Assembly: GCA_001599835.1 (NCBI GenBank)
Contig: BCIC01000002.1
Coordinates: forward strand, 2,111,031 to 2,175,030
Reading direction: 5' to 3'
From: Thermoascus crustaceus
Taxonomy: Eukaryota; Ascomycota; Eurotiomycetes; Eurotiales; Thermoascaceae
Length of the DNA: 64,000 nucleotides
In this document: one piece after another, positions 22,137 through 35,400 of the stretch
How the letters are laid out: every line of letters starts with the position of its first letter
How positions within the stretch are numbered: position 1 is the first letter of the stretch
The notes under the pieces: model-generated
The model's database searches: none
What the model saw: the letters and a program-made list of their open reading frames with translations, nothing else
Told to the model about the DNA's origin: nothing
Made by a program: the position numbers and the translations under genes

Positions 22137-23208
22137 TTCTCTCTCTCGTTCTGAAACTATCCGTCTGTCTTTCGTTCCCTCTGGCTATCGAGAAGTAGCA
22201 GTGCCTCTTATCATAGCAGACTAAAGAACAATGGTGGATGACGAAGCTGATGACAAAAATAACAAAGCCATACCCTTCTGAGAGGACGACGACCGGGGAA
22301 AGCAGATATATCGACCTTATTCATTATACCTTTTTTCTCCTTTTTTTTTCGACGTTGTGAGAAGCAACGAAGCCCAAGACGGCCGGCCAGCTTCGCCCTC
22401 TTCTTATCTCTTCTTGTTTCTCTGGGCAACTAGGTACTAAAAAGCTTACGACGTTAAGGCAGGTGATTAGTTTACCTAATCACATAAGTACGCTGAACGT
22501 ATGCAGCATCGTCATGTTGACCAACGATCCCCGCATCGTTTCGAGAGATATGTCGCTATGTATACATCGTATTGATAGACTTCTGGATATAGATCCACGG
22601 GTCCAGCAGCCGAACGCTGCAGCCCCGTCCCGAGCCCGGGATTGACCGACGCCCTGGTCCGGCCAAGGCCCACCGGCGGGCTTGGTGTCGATCTCGGCAT
22701 GCTATTCTGCGGTTAAAGCAGCGTCCCTCGTAACGGCTACGGCTGAAATTCTTAAATATAGGAGGGTCGTTCAATTCAAAGTATGGACAAATAAGTATAT
22801 ACTAATGGCGGACTACAAAGTACAGAGCATCCTGCGCACTCCACGATTTCCACCGACAAGACAAATATAAATGATTGAAAAGAATTCAAGTACAGATACA
22901 TGCCTCCAATCCATTCAGTCAGATAAATTCGAAAAAACAAACTTCGTGCGAACGTAGAGCAATGCGTGAAAATAAGCGAACGATATACTGCACTCACAAG
23001 AACAGGAAGACAAAATCCATGCCACCGCTCCGTTCCATTATAAAACGCCCCTCTAAACGCCGACGCTGGAGCTTGCTCGAATCGAATTCCAGGTTCTTTC
23101 GTAATCTTAATGTCCGTCAACAAAAATCAAGTCGAGCACAAGTAGCTGGAATTGGAAAGACACACCAGCATGTCTGAAAGCCTTTCAAATCGTGAGTCGT
23201 TCTTGATA
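22137..23208. other. PGAP4-like promoter and mdm1 3' flank
   Basis: This 1.07 kb spacer holds the upstream region of the PGAP4-like gene (22137 to about 22500) and the 3' UTR side of mdm1. A GC-rich island at 22595-22735 stands out between AT-rich flanks, but it has no open frame or RNA signature that I can name. Confidence 0.4.
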
Positions 23209-26200
23209 TCAAGCAGTCATCGTACGTTTCCCAATATCAGCCCCGCCAAAGAGCACCAGAACAATCTCATCGAGGATCGTGAACATCAAATGCATGTTCA
23301 ACCGCTGGTTATTCATCGTGGCAAAGATTCTCCTCGCAGCTGCCTGGGCGTTGGCTCGCCCGACAACATTCCCTGCCATGTCGGGAATAAGCGTTGCAAG
23401 CAGGAGACTCGCTTCCGTACGGCTCCTGGATTTCTCCGACGGAGTCCGCACCTTGGGTTCGCGCAGTACGCCTCCAGGCCACATGGTATCCTTGGCCACG
23501 TTGACATAGCGAAGTAGAGCTTCGTCCTGCACCAACGACTTGGCACTTTCGCGCACCTTTCTTTCGATCGTTCCTCCCAGCAGTTGATGGAGGACCACCA
23601 CAACAGCACGTCCGCGGAGCCAGTTATTGCCCTTGTTCAGTTCAAAGGCTTCGAGGAAGAGATCGCAGATGGGCTTGATAAAAGGCTCCAGCTCGCGATC
23701 TTCGAAAGCGTTAAGTTCCGCTTCCGCTTCCGCGGCAGACACGGCATCCTCGTTAGCAAGACCCGGATCGGGCGCAAGGAGCTGACTAGTGGCCGCAGAA
23801 ATGAGATTCTGACCCGCAGCGGAGAGCTGATCCAACACCGTAATGTTTCCAAGGAAATCGTCCATGCCATCTGCGACCGAGTTGTAGATGCGGGTTACGA
23901 TGTCTTTGGCCTGTCCCTCTGGGCGAGTGGCCTCTCCGTGGGGTAGAATGGCCTGTTGCGAGAGAAAGGCACGTAGATCCCGGCTCCGGCAGACCTCTGG
24001 GAGAAGAAGGAGCTTTTGCAGGTAGGCCTCCAGGGCTAAACGTCGCTTCTGTAGGAACTCCTTCTGGAATTTCATAACTACGCGTCGTCTAGGAAATTCC
24101 AGATGACGGACGGACGGGTACCTCATTCGGAGTTTTTGGTGCAGCTCATGGAACTCGCTATATCGGCGTGGAACGGCCCAAGTAGCGGCCGGCATCTGCT
24201 CTCCTGCATTTCTTTGTACCTCGATAAGATCTAAGAGGCAAAGTTAGTCGCATTGTCAAACAAAGACAAAAAGAATGGCCACCTACACATTACGAACTCC
24301 CGACCATCCTCCTCTTTGCCTACCATGATTGACTTGATTCTGACGGTCGACCGGCCGTAGAGACTGTTGTCGCTCTCCTGAATCATGTACTGCTGCCTCT
24401 GCATTTCCTTGCGCCGAATTTCACGCTGGATGCTGGACTTTGATTTGCCTAAGATTCTAAGCTCCGCTGTATTGTTCGTAAGCTCGGCTTTTCGAGTCAG
24501 CGCGTCAACTACAGACTCTTGCGCAATGAGCTTGTCTATGTCTTCTGTAAGAGCCGCAATGGCTTCCGCCAGACCGAGGTCTCCAGGTGCGGCTTCGTGT
24601 ATTTCGTCTGCAGGGTCCTTCTCGTCTTCGTTCACCTCCGGGTCGGCATATTCATCTTCGATGAATTTCTCCTGGTCATCAGGGAACAGGTCATCGTCCG
24701 AAAATACCCCTAGTCGAGAGGAGGTGTCCACCAGCCCAAGTGAGGCAATACTTGGTTTGGGCTTTTCAGCAGGCTGAGGCTCGATCCGAGGAAAGTCTAA
24801 CGAGCCTCGTGGTGGAAAGTCACTAACAGGCAACGGGGAAGGCGAATTCTTTGAATCATCCACCACCTTCCCATTCTTTGGCTGGTTTGTGATGATATCA
24901 TTCAAAGCAGCCTCCATCGTTTCAATTACTCGACTTTGGTTTGCCTCACTATCTCCATTTTGGGATTCTCTGCTGATACTGTTAGTTGACATCGCAAGAG
25001 GATCGCTATCGTCGTCATCATCAAACAATGGGGCAGAACGTTCCGAATCAAACGACCGTCTTGGAAGATCACTGTCCTCAAAAAGCTTTCCTGAACTTCG
25101 GACGTCGCTGGATGAAAAAGCAGCCCTTCGTAGATCTTTTGGTCTCGAGCTACACTCGGATGCTGTACGGCTCAGAGGAGGTAGGGGCCGTCTGTCAGGT
25201 ACATCCACCGCAGGGGAACGGTTCATTGTCCGCGGAGGCTCTGTTGGAGGGGCCGGATTCGAGGAAGCCTCATCGGATGCGAGATACTTATAGTAAAGGT
25301 CTGACTGCTTAAATTTGGGATAGTAGATGGTCTCCATCTCCTCCAAAACCGCAGACTGAGTGGTCAGGATCACAGTCCGTGCCTTGCGGTACTGCTCCGG
25401 AGTGGCCCTCTTTCCGGCACTCAGGAAGGTTCTTACAATCTTGCGAGATTCTTCCGGCACCTTGAACTCGGGCTTCGACAAATACGTCTCGCTAATAAGT
25501 GCCATATCATTTCTGTCTGTATCAGTCCAGGTCGTAGAGCTTGGCGATGTCTCATCCCCGAAGTCATCCTCCAAGGGGTTTCGAAAACCGTCAACGACTA
25601 TCCAAAACTGGACCAGAGACATAAGACGTTGACGATCCATGAATTCCATGAAGTAAGAGAGCCCAGAAGCATTGTGCATCACATCCACCAAAGACGCTTC
25701 GTGCGGCCTCGAAGAGCTGTTGCGGCGGATATCAGGTGGTACAGTTGGACTCTGAGTAGCACCGCCAACAGCGGAGAGTTTAGCTACCTTCTGGTCCAGG
25801 ACTCTTTTTCCTGTCTCTAGGCGTCGGAGGTAGACCTGGTCCTGACCATCAACCATGCTTTCTCGCTTCAGTTGACTTGCGACGTGAGCCCTGAACCGTC
25901 TTGCGTCGGAGAGGTTGTTACAACGTCTAATAGCCCGGACAAATCGTTCGAAGGACCGTTCAGAGTCGTTGGGCGCGAGTCTCGGAAATGCGTGCCCATG
26001 CCTTGATTTCGGAAGCGGTGATGCATGCTCATCTAAGGCCGCGCGAAGTTTCCGAACAGTCTTACGATCCTGGATGGCTGTCCGGCCGTAGGCTTCCATC
26101 AGCTGGTTCCAGGTATCCGGATCTGAAAGAATCATCACAACAGGGTGGAGAATGGCGCATGCGACAATCTCCCGTATCAAAACCGACACAGCACGGCTGT

Positions 26201-26945
26201 TGAGCAAACTTTCCGGGAGAAGCTGCGGCAGCAGACCAACGACGACCTTGCGGATATGTTCCTGTTGGACGAGTTTCTGATCGGAGAACGAGCCAGACGC
26301 CGCAGGGTGGAGCCTGCCTTCACGATACTTGCTCGCAATCGCAAGATCCAGCTCTTCTGATTCAGTCACATTCCGATTGAGATTCCTTCCGCGGACCGCT
26401 CTTTCCGCTATATCGAACTCCCTCAAATGCGTCGTCAAGATCGGCACGATTCGCGACACGATTATCGAAACCAGATCTTCGCTCAGTAGCCTGTCGCGGA
26501 GATTCCCGAGAGCTGTTCGTATTCCTCTATCCACCTCATTGACGAATATCGGGCTCGGACTGATGTTTCGATACCAGGATGAGATGAAGTCGCGGGACGC
26601 CAGTGCGAGAAGGTCATCGATAGCTTCGGATACGACAAAGGACTGGGGATAGAGCGAGGTCGTCTGATACACTGTGCTTTTGCGGTAATTCTCGACTTCC
26701 TTGTTCCAATGGCTCGGAGCCAGGAATGCGAGAGAAGAAGACAATGAGCGGCGTGCACCTGGGCCATGGCCTGGACTCCTGACTGTCAACAGCACCAGAG
26801 TGAGCAGGCCGACGGAGGTGCATGCAGCACCGAAGACGAAGGCATACCCGAGGTATCGAGCGAACGGCAGCCAGTGGACTACTAATCCCCAGGAGATAAA
26901 TCCGCTGACACCGGCAAGGACGACATCTCGACGACTGAGGGCCAT
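23209..26945 (-). CDS. mdm1: Mdm1-type sorting nexin (PXA-RGS-PX-nexin C)
   Basis: Exons 26945-24287 and 24230-23209 give 1226 residues. Mdm1 (animal SNX13/14/19/25) is an ER-anchored tether that reaches the vacuole/lysosome and lipid droplets and channels lipid exchange. Domains in order: two N-terminal hydrophobic segments (about 8-27 and 31-54), the PXA domain (about 105-310), an RGS-like domain (about 430-580, YFMEFMDRQRLMSLVQFWIV), a long acidic, Ser-rich linker with a coiled segment, the PX domain (about 868-985, with PRRYSEFHELHQKLRMRYPS), and the nexin C domain (about 1070-1220). The intron splits the PX domain (FVMY|LIEVQRN). An in-frame Met 43 codons upstream (27074) lacks support. 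The gene is head-to-head with opi3. Confidence 0.93.
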
Positions 26946-27696
26946 TCTCCCCGCGTGCGTTCTGGGGTCGGGAGCCCCATATCGAATTATGCCATGAAAT
27001 TCATGGGAGGCTCGTGCACGATAGCCAGTGTTTCTGAGACGGATGCACTTATTCAGCAGGTGGGGAAAAGACAATGGAAACGAGGATGCTCAGGTACGGC
27101 CAGCTACTACCTGGGGAGTGGTCCGAGATAAGTTCGTAAGATGGGCGCCGCTGCATGTTGCCTGGGGCTCGTTCTGTCATGATACGCCGCGACGTTCGCT
27201 GGGGAACTTTGGTTGCTCCGAGGCCCGGCCTGAGGTTGTAGACAACGCACGTTCTACATCATTACAGCACAGACAGAGCGCTCTGTTGCGCTTTGTTGTG
27301 AGTTTGGTGAAGCTCCGAGCTTCTCAAAAGTATCTCCTCTTGGGGCTCGCTGGATAACGTCCAGCTGCTCGGGAATCCCGGCCTGAGCCCTGCAAGGGAC
27401 AAAGCGCGAACAACTGCCACCTCCCTATCCGGAATATTGTAAACAGCTGCACGGGAAGTATCCTGTCCTCAGGAGAGCAACCTGTCAGAGACAAATACAC
27501 GATCCGACAGATATGTCCTTTTAAACAGACGAATTCGATCGGGCTCTGACGCCAGATCCCGTGACCGACACCGCCCGAGGCCGAGCAGCTTTGCCGGTCA
27601 CTAGTAAACGTCATTTGTTTTCCCCATCCCATGTTCTTCCGCTCGTCCACTTCATCCATCCTCTCCCTGACCACGACTGCCAGGACCGCCGTCAAG
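26946..27696. promoter_or_regulatory. 751 bp region between divergent mdm1 and opi3
   Basis: This spacer separates the start codons of two lipid-related genes and must contain both promoters. I looked for inositol/choline-type CATGTG elements close to opi3 and did not find a convincing one. No TATA box is evident. Confidence 0.45.
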
Positions 27697-28673
27697 ATGT
27701 CTGCCCAGACTGCCCTCGAGTTTCTCACCAACTACGTCGACTTCTCGCAGAAGAGTCTGCAAGGTATGCCATTGGTTGCCCAGACCGTAGCAAATCCGCC
27801 TCTTCTCCCTCTCACCCCCGGCCGGCCCTACTAACCGTGTACAGTCTCCGCACTGTCCATTGCGTTCAACCCGATCTTCTGGAAGTAAGAGATTTCTCCC
27901 TCCACGCCCTTAAGTAATTTCTACACGTAGAAATGTTCTTTCTAACCTCATTCTCTCGCCCAACGCAGCATTGTCGCCCAGACAGGTTAGTAGTCGTCAG
28001 CTTCTGCTGTCCTAGACAACAAGCCTGCCTTCACATGCTAACCCGGAGCCCTGAAAAAAAGAGTACCGCAAGCACTATCTCACCCGTATCTTCGGAAGCC
28101 CATACTATGGATGCTACTTCCTCGCGGTCACCATCTTCTCCTTGGGTATTCTCCGTGACCACCTGTACAACCAGGCCCTGAACGACCAGCCCGTCTATGA
28201 GCCCATCCACCAGCCTCTGGTCGCGTACGTCCTGTTTGCCATCGGCAATGTCCTCGTCCTGTCCAGCATGTGGGCCCTTGGTGTCACGGGCACCTACCTG
28301 GGTGACTACTTCGGAATCCTGATGGACGCTCCCGTCACCGGTTTCCCCTTCAACGTCTCTGGCGCCCCGATGTACTGGGGCAGCACCCTGAACTTCCTGG
28401 CTGTGGCTCTGTACAGGGGCAGCGTCGCCGGTCTTCTCCTGACCACTGAGGTCTTTGTCCTGTACTGGCTGGCTCTCAAGTGGGAGGAGTAAGTTCATTC
28501 CTTTTCTTTTCCCCTCCTATGCTTGTTACGCGAACATATAAAATTCGTTATCTATCCTCCAAAAGAAACAATCAGTATACTGACAAACGCACTCTCTCAG
28601 CCCCTTCACCGCCGAGATCTACGCCAAGCGTGACCGCGAGAGGGCCAAGAAGCAGGGCGGCAAGAGCCTTTAA
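27697..28673 (+). CDS. opi3: Phospholipid N-methyltransferase Opi3/ChoC
   Basis: Five exons (27697-27763, 27845-27884, 27969-27985, 28062-28488, 28601-28673) encode 207 residues, close to yeast Opi3. The enzyme methylates phosphatidyl-monomethyl- and dimethyl-ethanolamine to phosphatidylcholine in the ER, using S-adenosylmethionine. The protein is mostly membrane helices. Signature segments are TNYVDFSQKSLQVSALSIAF, TYLGDYFGILMDAPVTGFPF, GAPMYWGSTLNFLAVALYRG, and near the end TTEVFVLYWLALKWEDPFT with AEIYAKR. The last exon adds the basic tail RDRERAKKQGGKSL, in the position of an ER-retention-like C-terminus. Exon 3 is only 17 nt (NIVAQT), flanked by introns of 84 and 76 bp; removing it would break the frame. 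The exon 4 acceptor is an A-run, AAAAAAAG. Confidence 0.95.
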
Positions 28674-29936
28674 ATTCATCGCCCCCAAAAGTACAAGACA
28701 AGACAAAGAACAGCAGGCTTGCAAAAGGGTTTCAACATCCTCAAGCCATGCGTGCCGTGCCCATTATCACGGCCAAAAAGCAAAGCAAAAAAGGACAACA
28801 GACTGACCAGAGTCAGGATCTGCGGACGACAGAAATGAGTACGCTCTACATGATGCATCTTCAACGATCGAAATAAAAAAGAAAACTCAGGTTATTAGGT
28901 ACCTAGATATACCCTTGCATGTCTAAAAGAAAATAGTCTGTCAATGTTATTGGAAAAGAGAAAAAAATTGGGGGAGGGTACTGGCGTTTCCCTTCACGTT
29001 GTGCTGCGTTGCATCTTTCTCGCTCTCTCTCTCTTCGGGAAAAAAAAGGCACATGATATTTGTACGATCAGAAACTGGGATGTGGTCATGACTTTTTCAC
29101 ACTCTTCGATGATCAGGCAAGTCAATGAGGAAAGATGCAGGGAAACGAGTCGAAAAACAAAAAGGCAAATGTACGACAATAGAAAAAAGAGAAAACTGCA
29201 TGACATTCCTTCGTTTATATTATTATTCAAATAATAATAAAATCTTATTGAATTTATCTATTTATTTCATTTCTAGATATCTGGCTCTGCCATATAGCAC
29301 TGAAAATACATTGTATGCATGGAATTTATGTACATATCCACGTCCCGAGACCCCGACAGCATTGGAAGAGGATAGACAGATAGACATACACAAATTGAAC
29401 CAGACCCAAGCAAGACTTGCTGGTATGGTATCAAAAGAAAAGGTGCGAGCAAAGGAAGGAAAGCAAGAGGAATTAGCACACACAAAACGCCATGAAACTC
29501 CACGCTGCCGCTGCCGCTTTCCGCCGTCATTATTTGAATGAAGGAAAGGACTTGAAGGAATAAACAGCCAGCAGACGAAGACGAAAGCCTTGACTAGGAC
29601 CGAGTGTACATCGCCGGCGGGGCCGTTTCTGTTCTGCACAATCTGCAAACCCAGCCACCATCATGATCTAAAGCCACGTACAAAAACATCTAGACCCGGC
29701 GCTGGGCGGGGGTGATGCCCTAGCTGCTTGTATAGATTCATAAAAAAAAACAGCCGTCCGTCTCTCCAATTACGAGCATAAACACATAGATGGCTGATAG
29801 ATAAGTAATATACCGGACGCTCGTCAGAGTCGTGAGATTCGACGCCGTAACGCACAGAAGGGGAATAAAGGGGGAAAGCAGTGCGAGGAGGGAATAGAGA
29901 CAAGACAAGAAAGGTCCACTTCCAGAGAGACGCGGA
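28674..29936. other. Gene-free region between convergent opi3 and rxt2
   Basis: About 1.26 kb of 3' flanking DNA. It is purine-rich at 28690-28980. At 29221-29240 there is a near-perfect AT hairpin (ATTATTATT, 2-nt loop, AATAATAAT) that could mark a 3' end. No gene is visible. Confidence 0.5.
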
Positions 29937-31766
29937 TCATTGTCTTCTCCCCCTTCCTCTCTTTGTGGTTCTGCCCTCATCGACTTCAGCCTCATCCTCG
30001 TCGGCGCCTTTCTTGAGATCCTCGCCTTCCGCGAGTCCCCACTTCTCCCGGTCATACCAATCCTCGCCGTCGCTCATTTCACCGACGTGTCCTTCTGCCT
30101 TACACCATTCAAACACGTCGTCCTTCATCCGGCAAGCTCTGAGTAGCGATTCCAGCATATGTTCAAAGCCCCGCACTGTCTCCTCCTGCTTCTGGATGTA
30201 AGACCAGAGCAGGCGCCGCGTCTCTTCAGCCTCATTAGGAGGCAGGCCGAAATTAACATCTGGGCGTATGGAATCAGGTACGAGGAAGAGCGGATGTGCG
30301 GGCGGTATTGAGTTGGCGGTCTCTGCGGAAGGAGAAGATGGTTGGCTCGAGACGTCATGTCCTTGTTGCGGGTGACTGGCATTCGCTTGGGCGCGCGTGG
30401 TCATCCGTCGAGGAGGTTCAGGTGAAGAGCCGTCGTGCATCTCTGTATCATTGTCTTGTTCGTCGTTCGGTTGATCCTCAGTCTTATATTCGAGATTGGA
30501 GGCAGTAACCGTAGACCCCTCGCGTATAGTCTCACCAACCTCTTGCTTTTCTTCGCTCTTCGCTGCTTCATGTGGCTGAGGGGGTCGGGCTTTATCAGCT
30601 GCTCCATTTGATGGCTCAGCACCATCAGGCCGTGCTTCAGGACCGCCGTTCTCAGAATGGGGTGGAAGATCTTCGACTGTCACTCCAACATTTTCAGACT
30701 TCAGCTTCTTTGCATCATCCTCATTCATATCTTCATCGGCTTTGTCTCCATCTTTCGGAGCATCTATCATCTCAACATCCTCAGCAGCCCGCTGAGCCTG
30801 CCCCTCATCCTGAGGTGCCTCAGGTTCGTTCTGGGGAACCTTCCCTGAAGGCGATTCTTGTACTGCCTCTTTGTTATTCCTTGACAATCCAGCTGTCGAC
30901 GGTGAAGCCATTTTACTCTGTCCATGTCGACTAGCGGGTGAAATGTGCCCGCCATTGACGCGCCTCGGCTCGAAGATAAATCTATCTTCCGGGGTCTCTA
31001 CCATTCCACACGGCATCCAGCGACAATCTCCAAGGAATTGCCGATGTAGATTCCTAGCGCGCCAGAGGAGGATGCGTTCCTGATGGAGCTTGTGTTCGAT
31101 AGACTTGGTCATGGTTCGGAGGGCCTTGGATCTGTACGGCTCTGACATTGAAGGGTGTGTGGGGAGTTCGGAGGGGTGTTTCAGAGGGCAGAGAAGTTCT
31201 ACGCAGATGAATAATGCCTGTCAGTTCCTTTCCTCGGGAAATTTGAGTGGGTAGTATATACGAACGTTCAAGCGCAATCTCTGAGAACGGATTTTCCTCC
31301 GCCGCAGCGGCGTCCGCCTCAGAGTCCACATCATCCTCCTCGAGCTCGTCCCCTTCCGAGTCATATCGGGGTGGGTTGCGTTGCAGAATGTATCGTGTGT
31401 AGCCCGCATGCTCAATTTTCTGTGCGAATCCATCGCGCCCCGTGTCAGTCTGTGGTGCTGATCGCCAGCGGGGTAGACATTGAAATAAAACAAGGAACTC
31501 GAGACTAGCAGACGTACCTCTTTGTATAGCTCTTGTGGATTTGTAAAGCCTAGCGCCCCCTCATGGACGTGCTTTGCATTCGCCCTCAGCTTGTTACCTC
31601 GGTTCGTGGGCTGGGTGATAGGTTCGTCGGGACCGGAATCTGGAGGATGTTAGAGAGCTCATAGCAGACAGAGATAAGAAAAAGAAATCTTACAGTCATT
31701 TTCTCGGCGTAAGGCTCGCTTGAGGCCCACGATCGTATCGGCGATCAGGGCAGCTTGCGCCGCCAT
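29937..31766 (-). CDS. rxt2: Rxt2-like subunit of the Rpd3L histone deacetylase complex
   Basis: Exons 31766-31694, 31639-31518, 31419-31266 and 31198-29937 encode 536 residues. The N-terminal 180 residues match the RXT2-like domain: TNRGNKLRANAKHVHEGALG, then KIEHAGYTRYILQRNPPRYD, an acidic stretch, and RSKALRTMTKSIEHKLHQER with ILLWRARNLHRQFLGDCRW. Rxt2 is a subunit of the large Rpd3 deacetylase complex that represses transcription. The middle (about 200-390) is a long acidic, Pro/Glu-rich disordered region. The C-terminal part has a predicted helical block (ETRRLLWSYIQKQEETVRGF) and ends in a basic run (TTKRGRGRRQ), a likely nuclear localisation signal. All four exon phases agree. Assignment rests on the N-terminal domain only. 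Confidence 0.82.
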
Positions 31767-32475
31767 GGCGACAGGGCGACGATGGTGGACAGGCAGGAAA
31801 CAAGCTCAACAGGCAAGGCCAGTTCCGGACCTCAGGGATCCGATTTGGCTTTCCTCAAAATAGAATTTCAGTTAAATGGTACGTATGAGGATACAATGAA
31901 GCAGTGGCAAAGAGACAAAGCTCTTCACGGTAATGATGCTGAAGGGAGGGACAGAAACAGTCAGGTCGACAATTGCTCCATGACCAGAACCGGCCGGGCG
32001 ACGCTCTCTCTCCGCCTGACGGAATCGCGCGTTGCTGAACGGGCTGCGGGAAAGGATCGCCGCCGCCCAGTGGCACTAGTCTACTTTGGGATAAATCACT
32101 ACGCAGCTTTTGATTAGGGTTAGTCACATGACTAACACTCCTGATATCTACAGTAGATTGCGAGCACCGCAACGCTTTCTATAGGCAGGTTTTGAAAGGG
32201 CCTTCTCCTTTTTTTGTTTATCCAAGATTGTTCATTATACTTCTTGCTGAATAAAAGTTTTATGAAAATTTTTGAAGTATCTGGCCAGCTATATTGCTTT
32301 TGTCGATCAGAGTATCTAAGATCATATGATTGTCATCTACACCGGGGGCATACTGAGACATCATGCGTCGCGCCAATCAATCAGTAAATCATGTAGCTTC
32401 ATCTCATCATCATTGTCAAACCATCCCAAGTCAACCGAGAGTAAGTCTGCTCGCATGCAAAGGGTTATGCCTGGC
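31767..32475. promoter_or_regulatory. Spacer between trappc11 3' end and rxt2 start
   Basis: About 0.7 kb containing the rxt2 upstream region (about 31767-32130) and the trappc11 3' flank, which is AT-rich from 32200 to 32290. No coding potential is evident. Confidence 0.45.
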
Positions 32476-35400
32476 TCATCCATCAGCATCCACCCAGACC
32501 GAAATACCCTTCTTGTCCATCCGCATCCCTCCTGTGGGAAGGACCCGAAGCGTCTTGTTGAAATATGTGTCCACCACGACAAGCTGCGGCTGAATCCACT
32601 GGCCCCGCTTGGATGACAGCAGGTTGTAACGCACTGTGTGTCTACTCAATGGGACAAGCTGGATAACGGTCGTCTTGGGCCCACTAAACGCGAACTGCTC
32701 GCTAGCCTCCATGGTCAGGCTGAAGGTCAGGAAATGCATTGACGGATTTTCCAGAGTGTAGTCGAGGTGGATGAATCCAGGGAGGGTGTCCGATGGTGTC
32801 GCAGAGGCAAGGACGCGGGGCTCGCCCATAGGCACGAGGAAGCGTGGCATTGCGAGTGAGGTAGTCGTGGCAGGGTTGCGATCCGAGGCTGAATCCGTGT
32901 CATCAGTATCCGGGCGTCGCCATCGGATATCCAGCGACAGGCTCAGTGCTGCGGACCGTCGATCCTCCAGGCTGAGCTTCTGAATATTGATCATGAATTC
33001 AGACTCACGGAGTTCTTCAGGAGCAATCTGCGGCCTTTCTGGACTTATCAGGATCTCAGGGCTTATATCGCAGATTGCACCGCCGTGGATTCCACTTAAG
33101 GCCAAGGACACGTTCTCGATAACGAGAGGCTCCAGGGCGAAGGAGACCATTTTGGCATTGAGACACCACTTCTGCTGCAATCCATTTGGCTTAGTGCCTG
33201 AGCCGTCCTCTTCAGAGTCATCATCGACTCGGAAGAAATTCGGCCAGGGTTGCGGGTGAAGGCGGGGCAGGAACTCGTAATTGGCTTCGAAGGGTCTGAT
33301 GAATGATATGTCAACGGTTACAGTCTTCAATATTGGCGTTTCAACATCGGAGACGAGATAATACAGTGCAGATATTTCAAGCTCGTAGTCGAATGCGTCG
33401 ATAGTATTAGAAAGAATGATTGAAAGATTCGTGCTCGTGGAACTCGCCATCGTGCCAATCGAGCGCTTTAGAAAATGGCGCTCTCCTTCAGCCGGAGAAC
33501 TAGTTGTAGTATCTGTGTTTTCGGATGCAGTCAAATCTCCATCAGCCCAAGAGAGCTTGGCCACGGATTCCGGGCGCCCAAACAGTCGTATTTCCGTTGA
33601 GACCTCCGCTGTCTCCTCTTCCTCGTTGTGAATGCAAACATCGAGAACAACTCGTTCATTTGTGTAATAAGTTTCTCTGAGGTTAGGGGTCGTGATGCGG
33701 ATCTTAGGGGGCTTTGGCAGAATTTTGCACACGCCAGGATTACGATCCCTGCCAACTTTCTTTGGTCTTGGTCCTTTTTGGGTATCTCGCCACCAGAGGA
33801 ACTCCCTATGGTCTTGATCCGTGATGGAATACGCGAGATCGAACTTCTCCTCTTCCATTATCAGGGTAATCGACGCAATTTTGGCTTCTCCAGCCTCTCG
33901 AGGAATAGATGTCAAGTTGAAGGCCTTGGTCTGAGAAGGTCCGAATGTTAGGTCGGTCATTCCAACCATAGATACCAGCCCGCCGGTGGCAGACTGTAGC
34001 ATCGAAGAATCGGTTGAGATGGTAGAGTCACGTAAAGAAACAGTGAGTATCTGGCAAGGCGCCGTGACATTAGGTTCGGCGTTCTGATCAGATTGCAATT
34101 TGATTGGACGAAGGCTGCCCTCGAAGACGACTTTCACTTCGGAGAGAGCAATGGGAGACGACCCGGGGTGGGCAGATGATGCAATGACAAGCTGGACCCG
34201 TAGGGGCTCGCCGACATTTCCTTCGGACTTCTCAAAGACAAGCGATGCAGTAACTACTTAGGATCAGTGATCTAGTCGCAGTCCTTGCATATTGGATAAA
34301 ACTTACGGCACGAAACAACATCCTGCGCTCTGAGGGCAACTGCAGGTTTGGGTTTCTCAACCGGGAGGCTCTCAAGACTCTTATGAATGTTGTATTGCCA
34401 ACCATGCCGCGGATGGAAAACTGCAACAGATAAATTAGAAAACAGAAAGAGATCATGCGCCAAGGAAGATGATCTCACCATGATTGAGTAATTCCCAGTC
34501 TACCCGTATTATCGTTTCACTGTCCTGTAGTCGAAGGGCGCACTCCCGCAAGGCCCAAGCAAATTCTTCCATTAATTCCCACCATCCAGCCGACCGCCAG
34601 GTCAAAGACGGCCATAAAGGTCGGAGTATATTGTGCGCTTCATACCATGAGCCAACTCGCATGTACTCCTTTGCTATTTCCAGACTCAGACTCTCTGACT
34701 TCCTGATTTGACCCCTCTTTGAAAATTCCTCCAAGGAAGCTTTCAAGGTATTCAGGATCAAGCTGGAATGATCGAATCCCTCCCGCCCAGCTTGAGGCGC
34801 TTCAACATGTGTTTCTGGAACCAGGTATGTGTCGTACAAATAGGATTTACTTGCTATTTGAGAGGCCGGAGACAGTCCAGGCGGGTTTCGATCCTCCTCC
34901 GGAATCTGTTCTGCAAGCGCCCTTCGAAGCATGGAATGCTTCGCGGACCGATGCAACCAGTAGCCCTCATGATGGAGCAGTTCCCAAGGGAATAATCTCT
35001 CGCCTGTTGGGATGCTTTTCTCTGCCGGAACAAATATGGACTCTTGGATTCTAGACCCATCTTTGAGGATATCAGGAGAAGAAAAGTTGGGTATCTGGGC
35101 GCGGGATACAAGTTGTGCCATCACAGTAGACCATCTGGCTTCCCAAGCTTCCCATCCATAATTCTTCGTTCCTTTGCCCCGGCGGTTAATGATGTCCTGC
35201 GTGCGAATCCTGTGGTCGACCCATGATCGCACTGCGGTGGTAGTCTGTCCGTGCCAGAGCAGGCAGCGGATAATCCGTATGGCGAGAACATCAGCCAGCA
35301 TGCGAGCGTCATTGAACCTTGGATTCCAGCCCGCAATGGTCTCGAACACCTCCTGCCCAAAGAGAGTGTCGTATGCACTCTCATAATTTCGGCAGGCTGC

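Noticed and set aside
22595..22735. GC-rich island that might be a structured RNA
   Set aside because: No snoRNA boxes, snRNA motifs or convincing long stems could be identified by eye.
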